From Rhodobacter sp. NTK016B (GTDB lineage Bacteria; Pseudomonadota; Alphaproteobacteria; Rhodobacterales; Rhodobacteraceae): a stretch of 64,000 nt of DNA. Below, in pieces: positions 49,549-58,565 of the stretch (positions are counted from its first letter, which is position 1; every line of letters starts with the position of its first letter). The stretch spans positions 124,001 to 188,000 of the forward strand of contig NZ_JAFKOK010000012.1 in NCBI RefSeq assembly GCF_017303295.1, in the 5' to 3' direction. The position numbers were made by a program, and so were the translations under genes. Below the pieces are notes generated by a model. That model did not search any database. It had not been told where the DNA came from and saw only the letters and a list, made by a program, of their open reading frames with translations.

Positions 49549-50133
49549 ATGACGAACGGACGCAGCGCGCAGAAATCCCGTACCCGCGCGGCCCTGTTGC
49601 AGGCCGCGCGAGAGCTGTCAGCGGCGGGGCAGGAGATCACGGTACAGGCCGTGGCGCGGCAAGCGAATATCTCGAAGGCGACGGCGTATCGGTATTTCTC
49701 GGATCCCGGCGTGCTGGCATCCGAGGCCACGCTCGACGTGGCGGTGACGCCGACCCTGACCCTACTCGGGCGCGAGGGGGATGTGCGCAGGCGGGTGCAT
49801 ATCGTCAGCGATTATTACCGTGACTTCGGGCGCGAGCACGAGCCGGGCTTTCGCAAATTTCTTGCCCGGATGATGGATGCCTGGGCGCCCGACAAGCCGA
49901 TCCAGCGCGGCGCACGGCGCATCCCGGCTTTCGAGACCGCGCTTGAACCGGTGCGCGCGCGCATGACCGACGCTGATTTCCGGTTGCTGGTCCTGTGTCT
50001 GACCACCACCGGCACCGGGATCGAGTACCATATCGCCGCGCGCGATGTCTGCGGAATGGAGGACGCCGAAGCGGATCGCGTGGGCCGCGCCGCCGTGGAT
50101 GCGCTTCTGGACCGTTTCCTGCCCGCCGATTGA
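49549..50133 (+). CDS. TetR/AcrR family transcriptional regulator
   Basis: 194 residues. The TetR head reads 'AALLQAARELSAAGQEITV' and 'QANISKATAYRYFSDP', and the C-terminal domain begins with 'DVRRRVHIVSDYYRDF'. An alternative TTG start at 49537 would add four residues; AAGGA at 49542-49546 fits neither perfectly. Likely repressor of the divergent cupin/membrane protein operon through the palindrome at 49511-49526. Confidence 0.85.
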   Translation: MTNGRSAQKSRTRAALLQAARELSAAGQEITVQAVARQANISKATAYRYFSDPGVLASEATLDVAVTPTLTLLGREGDVRRRVHIVSDYYRDFGREHEPGFRKFLARMMDAWAPDKPIQRGARRIPAFETALEPVRARMTDADFRLLVLCLTTTGTGIEYHIAARDVCGMEDAEADRVGRAAVDALLDRFLPAD

Positions 50134-50213
50134 TCTGCGCGGGTGGGCGGCTACGCGCCGGGGATTGTCACGCTACCGAAGCCGCCGCAGGGCGAAACCG
50201 ACAATCCTGACCC

Positions 50214-50335
50214 GTGGCAATCCGCAGATCCCCAAAGGCGTCGGCGACGCCCCCGTGCGCGCCCATATCGACGCGCTGGACGGCTGGAACCGGCAGACCA
50301 GCGCGCTGACCAGTTTCGGCAAGGTCGCGGATTAA
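50214..50335 (+). pseudogene. possible gene remnant (DUF1801-like N-terminus)
   Basis: A short reading frame ending TAA at 50333-50335 encodes 'NPQIPKGVGDAPVRAHIDALDGW' and then an unrelated-looking tail ('NRQTSALTSFGKVAD'). The first part resembles the N-terminus of DUF1801-type proteins ('..KGDGDAPVQAYIAAMPGW..' by memory). There is no proper start codon or ribosome-binding site, so it looks like a relic. Weak call. Confidence 0.25.
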
Positions 50336-51294
50336 CGATCGCCCGGAAGTTCGAAATCTTCGCCGCGCGGCACCCGCCCCGATCCCGGTCCGACCGGGTC
50401 AAGGTGGATGATGACCTCGGCGCCGGGGATCTCGGCTTCCAGCTTGTGCTCAAGCCCGTCGGCGACGGCGTGCGCTTCGTTCAGGGTCTGACGTCCGTCC
50501 AGTTCGACATGCAGCGAGATGAAGGTCCGGCTGCCTGCCATGCGGGTCTTCACGTCGTGATGGCCGGTGATGCCGGGCCAGTCGGCGGCGATCACGTTGA
50601 TATGGCGCACGACGTCGGGCGCGGCGGCATGGTCCATCAGCGCGTTCCACGCCTCGCGCCCGATCTTCAGCCCGCTGCGCGCCAGCCACAGGCCAGCCAG
50701 CCCCGCGACGACGGCATCCACGCGCGACAATCCCCACAGGGCCGAGGTCGCCAGCGCCGCCAGCACGCCCAAAGTGGGCAGCAGGTCGCCGAGGTAATGC
50801 AGCGAATCGGCCGCGACGACCTTGTTGCCGGTCTCGCGCGCGACGTAGCGCTGCCACAGGACCAGCGCGATGGTCAGCGCGACCGACACCAGCATCACGA
50901 CGATGCCCCAGCCTTCTTCGGACGGGGGGCTGGCGTCAGTGGCGAGCAGGCGCGAGGCGGCCAACACCATGATAACCGTGGCCGAGGTCAGCACCAGCGC
51001 CGATTGCGCCAGTGCCGCCAGATCCTCGGCCGAGGAATGGCCGAACGTGTGATCGGAATCGGCGGGCCGAGCGGCATAGGCAATCGCGGCCAGCGCGCCC
51101 ACCGACATCATCACATCCAGCGCGTTATCCGCCAGCGATGCCGCGACCGACAGCGCGCCCGTCGCGATCAGCGCCCAGAGCTTGAGCACCACAAGCGTCA
51201 CCGCCACCCCGACCGAGGCCACGCCCGCAGACATGTTCAGCCACTGGGTGCGGCGGGATTCGGGTTCGGTGCGGGCGGTCATGGTTCTGAACAT
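50332..51294 (-). CDS. cation diffusion facilitator (CDF) metal exporter
   Basis: 320 residues, six helices. The two metal-site helices carry 'SLADNALDVM' (DxxxD) and 'DSLHYLGDL' (HxxxD), the pattern of Zn/Fe exporters of the FieF type; 'HTFGHSSAEDL' follows helix 3. The C-terminal cytoplasmic ferredoxin-like domain (about 225-300) includes 'VVRHINVIAADWPGITGHHDVK'. It pumps Zn2+ or Fe2+ out. I start at ATG 51294 (MFRTMTART); 51282 is another option. Its stop is 4 bp inside the preceding remnant. Confidence 0.9.
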   Translation of the reverse strand: MFRTMTARTEPESRRTQWLNMSAGVASVGVAVTLVVLKLWALIATGALSVAASLADNALDVMMSVGALAAIAYAARPADSDHTFGHSSAEDLAALAQSALVLTSATVIMVLAASRLLATDASPPSEEGWGIVVMLVSVALTIALVLWQRYVARETGNKVVAADSLHYLGDLLPTLGVLAALATSALWGLSRVDAVVAGLAGLWLARSGLKIGREAWNALMDHAAAPDVVRHINVIAADWPGITGHHDVKTRMAGSRTFISLHVELDGRQTLNEAHAVADGLEHKLEAEIPGAEVIIHLDPVGPGSGRVPRGEDFELPGDR

Positions 51295-51491
51295 GGCGCG
51301 TCGGTAATCCCCGGTCCAGTCTGCCGCAACGCAGAAGATGTGGATAATCCCGGCTGTTGGCCCTCGTCGGCGGAACCGCGTCACGTGCGACGGGCCGGGC
51401 CCGTTCGTGCCGTCGGGCGTCGGGGATTGTTTCGCTTGCCCGATGCAAGGTCCGGCGGCAGTATTCGCAGGCTTTCACGAAAGGATACGTC

Positions 51492-52112
51492 ATGCCCGAA
51501 CTTCACACGCTGATCACCTATCTTGCCGTGCTGACAGGGTTCGTGTTCTTTCCCGGCCCCTCGATCCTGCTGACGCTGGCACGGGCGTCGAGTTCGGGCA
51601 CGCGGGTCGGCGTGGCCACCAGTCTTGGCATCGCGCTGGGCGATCTGATGCATACAGCGCTGGCCGTGGTCGGCATTTCGGCCATCGTGCTGGCCTCGGC
51701 CGAGGCATTCTTCGCCATCAAGATGCTGGGCGCGGGCTATCTGATCTGGCTGGGCCTGCGCAGCCTGTTCGAAGGACCGCCCGACCTGACCCGCGCTCGC
51801 CCGCTCGGCGCGCGCCGGGCCTTCCGGCAGGCGATGCTGGCCGAGGTTCTGAACCCCAAATCGGCGATGTTCTTCCTCGCCTTCCTGCCGCAATTCGTCG
51901 ATCCCGCCTTGGGCTCTGTCGCGCTGCAACTGACCGTGCTGGGCCTGCTGTTCGTGGCGATGGGCACGCTGGCCACGCTGCTGGTAGCCCTTGGCGCTGG
52001 CCGGGTGTCGCGGATCCTGCAGGCAAGCCCGGCGATCCGGCGCTGGCAGGGCAAGGTGGTGGGCTGCGTCTATTGCGCGCTGGGCCTGCGGCTGGCGCTG
52101 CAGGACCGCTGA
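51492..52112 (+). CDS. LysE family translocator
   Basis: 206 residues, six helices, RhtB/LysE family of amino-acid and amine exporters. Features: 'FVFFPGPSILLTLARASSSGTR', 'MLGAGYLIWLGLRSLF' and 'EVLNPKSAMFFLAFLPQFV'. AAAGGA lies 6 bp before ATG 51492; the frame opens at 51357 but earlier codons look non-coding. Divergent from the CDF gene. The substrate is unknown. Confidence 0.9.
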   Translation: MPELHTLITYLAVLTGFVFFPGPSILLTLARASSSGTRVGVATSLGIALGDLMHTALAVVGISAIVLASAEAFFAIKMLGAGYLIWLGLRSLFEGPPDLTRARPLGARRAFRQAMLAEVLNPKSAMFFLAFLPQFVDPALGSVALQLTVLGLLFVAMGTLATLLVALGAGRVSRILQASPAIRRWQGKVVGCVYCALGLRLALQDR

Positions 52113-52125
52113 ACGCGCCCTGTTA

Positions 52126-52160
52126 CAATTCGTAAGAATTGCGACAAACTGCGGCAAAAC
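52126..52160. promoter_or_regulatory. palindrome and 10-bp direct repeat before the acyl-CoA/ABC operon
   Basis: CAATTC-GTAA-GAATTG (52126-52141) is a perfect inverted repeat. It runs directly into two near-identical 10-mers, GCGACAAACT and GCGGCAAAAC (52141-52160). It lies about 100 bp before the GTG start of the synthetase. Probable operator. Confidence 0.45.
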
Positions 52161-52244
52161 TCGGCCGCCACCAATCTAACACCGCACGGCGGACCCTGAA
52201 TGGATGCGGGGTTTGCCGGGCGCGACATGGGAGGAGACAGAGTG

Positions 52245-54215
52245 GTGACCACGACCGCAACGCAGTCTGCGCTGGAATCCGTGCCCGCGCTGCTGGAGCG
52301 CAATGCCATCGAAAACGCCAACCTGACCGCCTATCGCGAGAAGGAATTCGGCATCTGGCAGGCCTGGACCTGGAAACAGGTGCAGGCCGAGGTCGACGCC
52401 ATGGCGATGGGCTTTCTGGCACTCGGCATGGGCCCCGGCGATTACGTGGCGATCATCGGACGCAACCGTCCGGCGCTGTACTGGTCGATGGTCGCGGCGC
52501 AATCGGTGGGCGCGGTGCCGGTCGCGCTGTATCAGGATGCGGCCGCCGACGAGATGGCCTATGTGCTGGATCATTGCGGCGCCCGCTTCGCCATCTGCGG
52601 CGATCAGGAGCAGGTCGACAAGGTCATCGAGGTTCAGGAAACCGTCTCGGGGATCGAGCAGATCCTCTATCTCGACAAGCGCGGGATGCGGAAATACGAC
52701 CATGCCCGCATGAACTGGCTGATGGATGTGCAGGCCGAGGGCCTCGCCGCGCGCAGCCGGTTCGAGGCTGAAATGAAAAAGCGGCGTGCGGCGCTGAATT
52801 ACGACAGCACCTGCGTGATGCTCTATACCTCGGGGACGACCGGCAAGCCCAAGGGCGTGGTCCTGTCCAACCGCAACATCATCGAAACCGCCAAGGCCTC
52901 GTGCCAGTTCGACACGCTGACCCGCAAGGACGAGATCCTCGCCTATCTGCCGATGGCTTGGGTGGGCGATTTCATCTTCTCGATGGGGCAGGCCTATTGG
53001 GCCGGGTTCTGCGTGAATTGCCCCGAGAGCGAAGCCACCATGGCCGCCGATCTGCGCGAGATCGGGCCGACCTATTTCTTCGCCCCGCCGCGCGTTTTCG
53101 AGAACATGCTGACGCAGGTGATGATCCGCATGGAAGATGCGAGCGCCGCGAAAAAGCGCATGTTCGACAGATACATGGCCCATGCCCGCAAGGTGGGCGG
53201 CCTGATCCTTGACGGCAAACCCGTCTCGGCGGGCGACCGGCTGAAATACCGCATGGGCGAGATGCTGGTCTACGGTCCGCTGAAGAACACGCTGGGCCTG
53301 TCCAATATCCGCGTGGCCTATACGGCGGGCGAGGCGATCGGCCCTGAGATCTTCGATTTCTACCGCTCGCTCGGCATCAACCTGAAGCAGCTCTACGGCC
53401 AGACCGAGGCTTCGGTGTTCATCACCCAGCAGCCCGATGGCGAGGTACGCTCGGATACCGTGGGCGTGCCGTCGCCGGGCGTCGAGGTGAAGATCACCGA
53501 CACGGGCGAGGTGTTCTACCGCTCGCCGGGCGTCTTCGTAGAGTATTACAAGAACCCCGAAAGCACCGCGTCCACCAAGGATGCCGAAGGCTGGGTCGCC
53601 ACCGGCGATGCGGGCTTCTTCGAGCCCGATACCGGCCATCTGCGGATCATCGACCGCGCCAAGGATGTGGGCAAGATGGCCGATGGCCGGATGTTCGCGC
53701 CCAAATATGTCGAGAACAAGCTCAAGTTCTATCCCAACATCCTTGAGGCCGTGGTGTTCGGCAACGGGCGCGACCGCTGCGTGGCCTTCATCAATATCGA
53801 CCTGAACGCCGTGGGTAACTGGGCCGAGCGCAACAACATTGCCTATTCCAGCTATCAGGAACTGGCGGGCCATCCCCGCGTGCTGGCCACGATCCAGGAG
53901 CATGTCGAGGCCGTGAATGCCTCGGTGGCCGAGGACCCGATGCTGTCGGGCTGCCAGATTCACCGCTTCCTTGTTCTGCACAAGGAACTCGACGCCGACG
54001 ATGGCGAGATGACCCGCACCCGCAAGGTGCGTCGCAACATCGTCGCCGAGAAATTCGCCGACCTGATCGAGGGCCTCTATGGCGGCGCCGACAGCGTCTA
54101 CACCGAGACCGAGGTCAGCTACGAGGATGGCCGCAAGGGCGTGCTGAAAGCGACGGTCGAGCTGCGCGACGCCAAGGTCGTGGCACCGGCCGGGCAGCGG
54201 ATGGCGGCAGAGTGA
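52245..54215 (+). CDS. AMP-dependent acyl-CoA synthetase/ligase
   Basis: 656 residues, the size of long-chain acyl-CoA synthetases. The ATP-binding motif is 'YTSGTTGKPKGVVLSNR' (about 193-209), with 'YGQTEAS' and 'GWVATGDAGFFEPD' downstream; the C-terminal lid lacks a strongly conserved 'K' region to judge. It activates a carboxylic acid as acyl-AMP then acyl-CoA. I start at GTG 52245 (or 52242) because GGGAGGAG (52229-52236) is at the right distance. It heads the operon with a LIV-type ABC importer, and its stop is inside the ATPase gene's upstream region. Confidence 0.9.
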   Translation: MTTTATQSALESVPALLERNAIENANLTAYREKEFGIWQAWTWKQVQAEVDAMAMGFLALGMGPGDYVAIIGRNRPALYWSMVAAQSVGAVPVALYQDAAADEMAYVLDHCGARFAICGDQEQVDKVIEVQETVSGIEQILYLDKRGMRKYDHARMNWLMDVQAEGLAARSRFEAEMKKRRAALNYDSTCVMLYTSGTTGKPKGVVLSNRNIIETAKASCQFDTLTRKDEILAYLPMAWVGDFIFSMGQAYWAGFCVNCPESEATMAADLREIGPTYFFAPPRVFENMLTQVMIRMEDASAAKKRMFDRYMAHARKVGGLILDGKPVSAGDRLKYRMGEMLVYGPLKNTLGLSNIRVAYTAGEAIGPEIFDFYRSLGINLKQLYGQTEASVFITQQPDGEVRSDTVGVPSPGVEVKITDTGEVFYRSPGVFVEYYKNPESTASTKDAEGWVATGDAGFFEPDTGHLRIIDRAKDVGKMADGRMFAPKYVENKLKFYPNILEAVVFGNGRDRCVAFINIDLNAVGNWAERNNIAYSSYQELAGHPRVLATIQEHVEAVNASVAEDPMLSGCQIHRFLVLHKELDADDGEMTRTRKVRRNIVAEKFADLIEGLYGGADSVYTETEVSYEDGRKGVLKATVELRDAKVVAPAGQRMAAE

Positions 54216-54226
54216 GGGATTCAAAC

Positions 54227-55051
54227 ATGCTGGACCAATCCTCTGAGGGTTACGTCACCGCCGATGGCCGCCAGATCGGCCCCGTGGTGCTGGAGCTGAA
54301 AAACATCACCCTGCGCTTCGGGGGGGTCGAGGCGATCAAGAACATCTCGTTCGATATTCGCACCGGCGAGATCCGCGCGATCATCGGCCCCAACGGCGCA
54401 GGCAAGTCGTCGATGATGAACGTCATCTCGGGCTTCTATGTGCCGCAGGAAGGCGAGATCATCTACAAGGGCTACAAGCGCGCCAAGATGCCGCCCTATC
54501 AGGTCGCCCGCACGGGGATCGCCCGGACGTTCCAGAACATCGCCCTGTTCGAAGGCATGTCGGTTCTCGACAACATCATGACCGGGCGCATGAACCTGAT
54601 GAAATCCGGGTTCCTGAAACAGGCTCTGTGGTGGGGACCGGCCTCGCGCGAGGAAGACGAGCATCGCGAGAAAGTCGAGAAGGTCATCGATTTCCTCGAG
54701 ATCCAGCATATCCGCAAGACCCCGGTCGCGCGTCTGCCCTACGGGCTGAAGAAACGCGTCGAACTGGCCCGCGCGCTGGCCGCCGAGCCGCAGATCCTGC
54801 TGCTTGATGAACCGATGGCCGGCATGAACGTCGAAGAGAAAGAGGACATGTCCCGCTTCATCCTCGACGTGAACGACGAATTCGGCACCACCATCGTGCT
54901 GATCGAGCACGATATGGGCGTGGTCATGGACCTGTCCGACCGCGTGGTGGTGATGGATTACGGCAAGAAGATCGGTGACGGCACGCCCGATGAAGTACGG
55001 GGCAATCAGGACGTGATCGACGCCTATCTCGGCGTCAGCCACGACGAATAA
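54227..55051 (+). CDS. LIV-type ABC transporter ATP-binding protein (LivG-like)
   Basis: 274 residues. Walker A 'GPNGAGKSS', Q-loop 'TGIARTFQNI', signature 'LPYGLKKRVELARAL' (the less usual 'YG' signature of LivG proteins), and Walker B 'LLLDEPMAGMN' are all present. The C-terminal end has the LivG extension. It energises import with the permeases downstream and pairs with LivF-like 58566-59402. GAGGGA precedes the ATG. Confidence 0.92.
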   Translation: MLDQSSEGYVTADGRQIGPVVLELKNITLRFGGVEAIKNISFDIRTGEIRAIIGPNGAGKSSMMNVISGFYVPQEGEIIYKGYKRAKMPPYQVARTGIARTFQNIALFEGMSVLDNIMTGRMNLMKSGFLKQALWWGPASREEDEHREKVEKVIDFLEIQHIRKTPVARLPYGLKKRVELARALAAEPQILLLDEPMAGMNVEEKEDMSRFILDVNDEFGTTIVLIEHDMGVVMDLSDRVVVMDYGKKIGDGTPDEVRGNQDVIDAYLGVSHDE

Positions 55052-55062
55052 GGGGGCAGGGC

Positions 55063-56049
55063 ATGTCAGAAAACGTACTCTTCGCGCTCGAAGCGGCGGC
55101 CAATGGCCTGACCGTGGGCATCATGTATTCGCTGGTGGCGCTTGGCTTCGTCTTGATCTTCAAGGCCTCGGGCATCTTCAACTTCGCGCAGGGCGTGCTT
55201 GCGCTGTTCGCGGCGCTGACGCTGGTGGGGTTCCAGACCGGACAGGTGCCCTTCGCGCATCTGATCAACGCGATCTTCGGCACCAATATCCACGATTTCG
55301 GCTTCACCATGCCCGCCGCGCTGGCGATCCTGCTGACCGTGCTGGTGATGATCCTGATCGCCATTCTGGTCGAGCGGCTGGTGCTGAAACACCTCGTGAA
55401 CCAAGAGCCGATCATCCTTTTCATGGCCACGATCGGGCTTGCCTATTTCCTTGAAGGTCTGGGCGACATCATGTGGGGCGCCGAGGTCAAGCGGCTGGAT
55501 GTCGGCATCCCGCAGGGCATGTCGCCCTGGGTCGACGAGGTGACCTACAACCTGTTCGGCTATGGCTTCTATCTGGATGAGCTGTCGCTCTGGGCGCTGG
55601 GCATTGCGGCGGTGCTGGTGACGGCGCTGGTGGTGTTCTCGCAATACACCAAGCAGGGCCGCGCGCTGCGCGCGGTGGCCGACGATCACCAGGCCGCGCT
55701 GTCGGTGGGTATCTCGCTGCGCTTCATCTGGGTGCTGACATGGTCCATCGCCGGTATCGTCGCGCTGGTCGCGGGGATCATGTGGGGCTCGAAATCGGGC
55801 GTGCAGTTCTCGCTGTCGCTGATCGCGCTCAAGGCGCTGCCGGTGCTCATTCTGGGCGGCTTCACCTCGATCCCCGGCGCCATCGTCGGCGGTCTTCTGA
55901 TCGGCGTGGGCGAGAAGCTGTTCGACTTCCTCATGCAGCCGGTCATCGGCGGCGCCACCGAGAACTGGTTTGCCTACATGCTTGCCCTGGTCTTCCTGCT
56001 GTTCCGTCCGCAGGGCCTGTTTGGCGAACGTATCATCGAGAGGGTCTGA
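55063..56049 (+). CDS. LIV-type ABC transporter permease (LivH-like)
   Basis: 328 residues, about eight to nine helices. 'GLTVGIMYSLVALGFVLIFKASGIFNFAQG' starts the LivH fold; 'ALKALPVLILGGFTSIPGAIVGG' is the ATPase-coupling region. It forms the channel with the LivM-like permease. AGGGGG is 6 bp before the ATG, and the gene is 11 bp after the ATPase. Confidence 0.93.
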   Translation: MSENVLFALEAAANGLTVGIMYSLVALGFVLIFKASGIFNFAQGVLALFAALTLVGFQTGQVPFAHLINAIFGTNIHDFGFTMPAALAILLTVLVMILIAILVERLVLKHLVNQEPIILFMATIGLAYFLEGLGDIMWGAEVKRLDVGIPQGMSPWVDEVTYNLFGYGFYLDELSLWALGIAAVLVTALVVFSQYTKQGRALRAVADDHQAALSVGISLRFIWVLTWSIAGIVALVAGIMWGSKSGVQFSLSLIALKALPVLILGGFTSIPGAIVGGLLIGVGEKLFDFLMQPVIGGATENWFAYMLALVFLLFRPQGLFGERIIERV

Positions 56050-56053
56050 CACG

Positions 56054-57130
56054 ATGCTTTACCGTGAAGCGGGCGACTTCAAGACGTCCTATGCCAGCGA
56101 CAACCAGACCTTTCCGATCCGGTTCGATCGCACCGCCTACTGGGTCGTCATCGCCGTGGCCTTCCTGCTGGTGCCGATGGTGCTGACGGATTACTGGGCC
56201 AATTCCATCGTCATCCCCTTCCTGATCTATGTGATCGCGGCGCTGGGGCTGAATATCCTGATCGGCTATACCGGGCTTTTGTCGCTGGGCACCGCCGCCT
56301 TCATGGCCGTGGGCGCCTATTCGACCTTCAAGCTGACCACCGCCTTCCCCGAGATGCCGATCTATATCGTCTTCGTGCTGTCGGGGCTTGTCACCGCTGC
56401 CGTGGGGGTGCTGTTCGGGCTGCCGTCACTGAAGATCAAGGGCTTCTATCTGGCCGTGGCCACGCTGGCGGCGCAGTTCTTCCTGATCTGGCTGTTTACC
56501 CGCTATGGCTGGTTCTTCAACTACTCGTCCACTGGCCAGATCTCGATGCCCGAACGCACCATGTTCGGCGTGACGATCACCGGTGCCTCGGCCAGCTCGA
56601 CGGCGGTCTATTTCACCTGCCTGATCTTCACCGTCGCCATGGCGTGGCTGGCGCGCAACATGACGCGCGGCACGCTGGGCCGGACATGGATGGCGATCCG
56701 CGACATGGATATCGCCGCCGAGATCATCGGCGTGAACCCCCTGATCGCCAAGCTGTCCTCTTTTGCCGTGTCGTCCTTCTTCGTGGGGGTCGCCGGGGCG
56801 CTGACCTTTGCCGTCTATCTGGGCGCGGTCGAGGCGGGCGAGGCCTTCGGCATCAACAAGAGCTTTCTCGTGCTGTTCATGGTGATCATCGGCGGTCTGG
56901 GCTCGATCCTGGGCTCGTTCCTGGGCGCGGCGTTCCTTGTCGTGCTGCCGGTGCTGCTGAAGCTGCTGCTGGTCGACGGGCTGGGCTGGCCTTCGGACCT
57001 CGCGCGGCATCTGGAGATCATGATCATCGGCGCGTTGATCATCATCGTGCTGATCGCCGAGCCGCATGGCATGGCCGCCCTGTGGCGCACCATGAAAGAG
57101 AAACTGCGTCTGTGGCCGTTCCCGCATTGA
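56054..57130 (+). CDS. LIV-type ABC transporter permease (LivM-like)
   Basis: 358 residues, about ten helices. 'ALGLNILIGYTGLLSLGTAAFMAVGAY' and 'VAGALTFAVYLGAVEAGEAFGINKS' mark LivM; 'IIGGLGSILGSFLGAAFLV' is the coupling region. The frame opens at 55970, inside the LivH gene; ATG 56054 is 4 bp after its stop. It partners LivH-like 55063-56049. Confidence 0.93.
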   Translation: MLYREAGDFKTSYASDNQTFPIRFDRTAYWVVIAVAFLLVPMVLTDYWANSIVIPFLIYVIAALGLNILIGYTGLLSLGTAAFMAVGAYSTFKLTTAFPEMPIYIVFVLSGLVTAAVGVLFGLPSLKIKGFYLAVATLAAQFFLIWLFTRYGWFFNYSSTGQISMPERTMFGVTITGASASSTAVYFTCLIFTVAMAWLARNMTRGTLGRTWMAIRDMDIAAEIIGVNPLIAKLSSFAVSSFFVGVAGALTFAVYLGAVEAGEAFGINKSFLVLFMVIIGGLGSILGSFLGAAFLVVLPVLLKLLLVDGLGWPSDLARHLEIMIIGALIIIVLIAEPHGMAALWRTMKEKLRLWPFPH

Positions 57131-57199
57131 GGAGTGCGGAGCGCGTCAGTCTGGGTTGGGAATAAAGAACGAAACCGTCATCGACTGGGAGGAGAACCA

Positions 57200-58486
57200 A
57201 TGAAGATGACCAAAATAGCCGCCTTGATTGCGGCCGCTGCGATCGCCACGCCCGTGGTTGCGCAGGATCTGCACTTTCCGATGCTGAACTACCGGACCGG
57301 GCCTTTCGCCCCCGGCGGCATCCCCTTCGCCGATGGCTATCAGGACTACCTGACGCTCATCAACGAGCGCGACGGCGGTATCGGCGGTCTGCCGATCCGC
57401 ACCACCGAATGCGAAACCGCCTACAACACCGAGCGCGGCGTCGAATGCTATGAATCGATCCGGGGCGACAGCCCGCTGATCGTTCAGCCGCTGTCGACCG
57501 GCATTACCTATCAGCTGATCCCGCGCGTGACCGAAGACGGCGTGCCGCTTCACACGATGGGTTATGGCCGGACGTCGGCCATGGAAGGCGAAACCTTCCC
57601 GTGGGTGTTCAACTATCCCGCCAACTACTGGGACGGCGCCTCGGTCGCGATCAACTACCTGCTCGATCAGAACGGCGACTCGCTCGAGGGCAAGAAGATC
57701 GTGCTGATCTACCACAACTCGGCCTATGGCCGCGAGCCGATCCCGACGCTCGAGAACCTGTCCGAACGCTACGGCTTCGAACTGGTCGAGATCCCCGTCG
57801 ATTCGCCCGGTCAGGAACAGTCGAGCCAGTGGCTGCAGATCCGTCGTGAACGCCCGGATTACGTGATCATGTGGGGCTGGGGCGTGATGAACGCCGTCGC
57901 CATTCAGGAAGCCGCCAATATCCGCTTCCCGATGGACCACTTCATCGGCATCTGGTGGTCGGGTTCGGAAAACGACGTGGTTCCGGTTGGCGAGGGGGCC
58001 GATGGCTACACCGCGCTGACCTTCCACGGCGTCGGCACGGATTATCCGGTCTATGACGACATTCAGGAATATGTCGTGGACCGCGGTCTTGCCGCCGGCA
58101 ACGGCGACCAGATCGGTTCGGCGGTGTATTCGCGCGGTCTCTATGCGGCGATGCTGGCGGTTGAAGCCGCGCGCACCGCGCAGGACCTGGCCGGTCACGC
58201 CCAGATCACCCCGGCCGAAATGCGCGCGGGCATGGAAGCGCTCAGCATCTCCGAAGAGCGTCTGGCCGAACTGGGCCTGCCGAACTTCTCGGCGCCGTTC
58301 GACGTGTCCTGCCAGAACCACGGCGGTTCGGGTGCGGCGATGATCCAGCAATGGGATGCGGATGCGCAGACCTGGAGCCTGATCACCGACTGGATCGACT
58401 CGGATCGTGAGCTGATCGGTGAACTGGCCACCGCCGATGCTGCCGCCTACGCGGCGGAAAACAACATCACGCCGGGCTGCATGTAA
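57200..58486 (+). CDS. LIV-type ABC transporter substrate-binding protein
   Basis: 428 residues with a Sec signal (MKMTKIAALIAAAAIATPVVAQ). The mature part starts with 'DLHFPMLNYRTGPFAPGGIPFADGY' and has the two-lobe type-1 periplasmic-binding fold. It shows cysteines at positions suggesting one or two disulfides ('TECETAYNTERGVECYE'). This subgroup is linked in related genomes to acyl-CoA synthetases and probably binds a carboxylic acid rather than branched amino acids. GGGAGGAG precedes the ATG. Confidence 0.9.
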   Translation: MKMTKIAALIAAAAIATPVVAQDLHFPMLNYRTGPFAPGGIPFADGYQDYLTLINERDGGIGGLPIRTTECETAYNTERGVECYESIRGDSPLIVQPLSTGITYQLIPRVTEDGVPLHTMGYGRTSAMEGETFPWVFNYPANYWDGASVAINYLLDQNGDSLEGKKIVLIYHNSAYGREPIPTLENLSERYGFELVEIPVDSPGQEQSSQWLQIRRERPDYVIMWGWGVMNAVAIQEAANIRFPMDHFIGIWWSGSENDVVPVGEGADGYTALTFHGVGTDYPVYDDIQEYVVDRGLAAGNGDQIGSAVYSRGLYAAMLAVEAARTAQDLAGHAQITPAEMRAGMEALSISEERLAELGLPNFSAPFDVSCQNHGGSGAAMIQQWDADAQTWSLITDWIDSDRELIGELATADAAAYAAENNITPGCM

Positions 58487-58565
58487 GCGGTTCCGCGCGA
58501 GATCGGGGATGGGCGCTTCGCGCGCCCGTCCCACCCCCAACCGAGTTTCTGACGGGATTGCACCC

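Noticed and set aside
52176-54224. 682-codon open frame antisense to the acyl-CoA synthetase
   Set aside because: Mirror of a high-GC coding gene; no ribosome-binding site and shadow composition.
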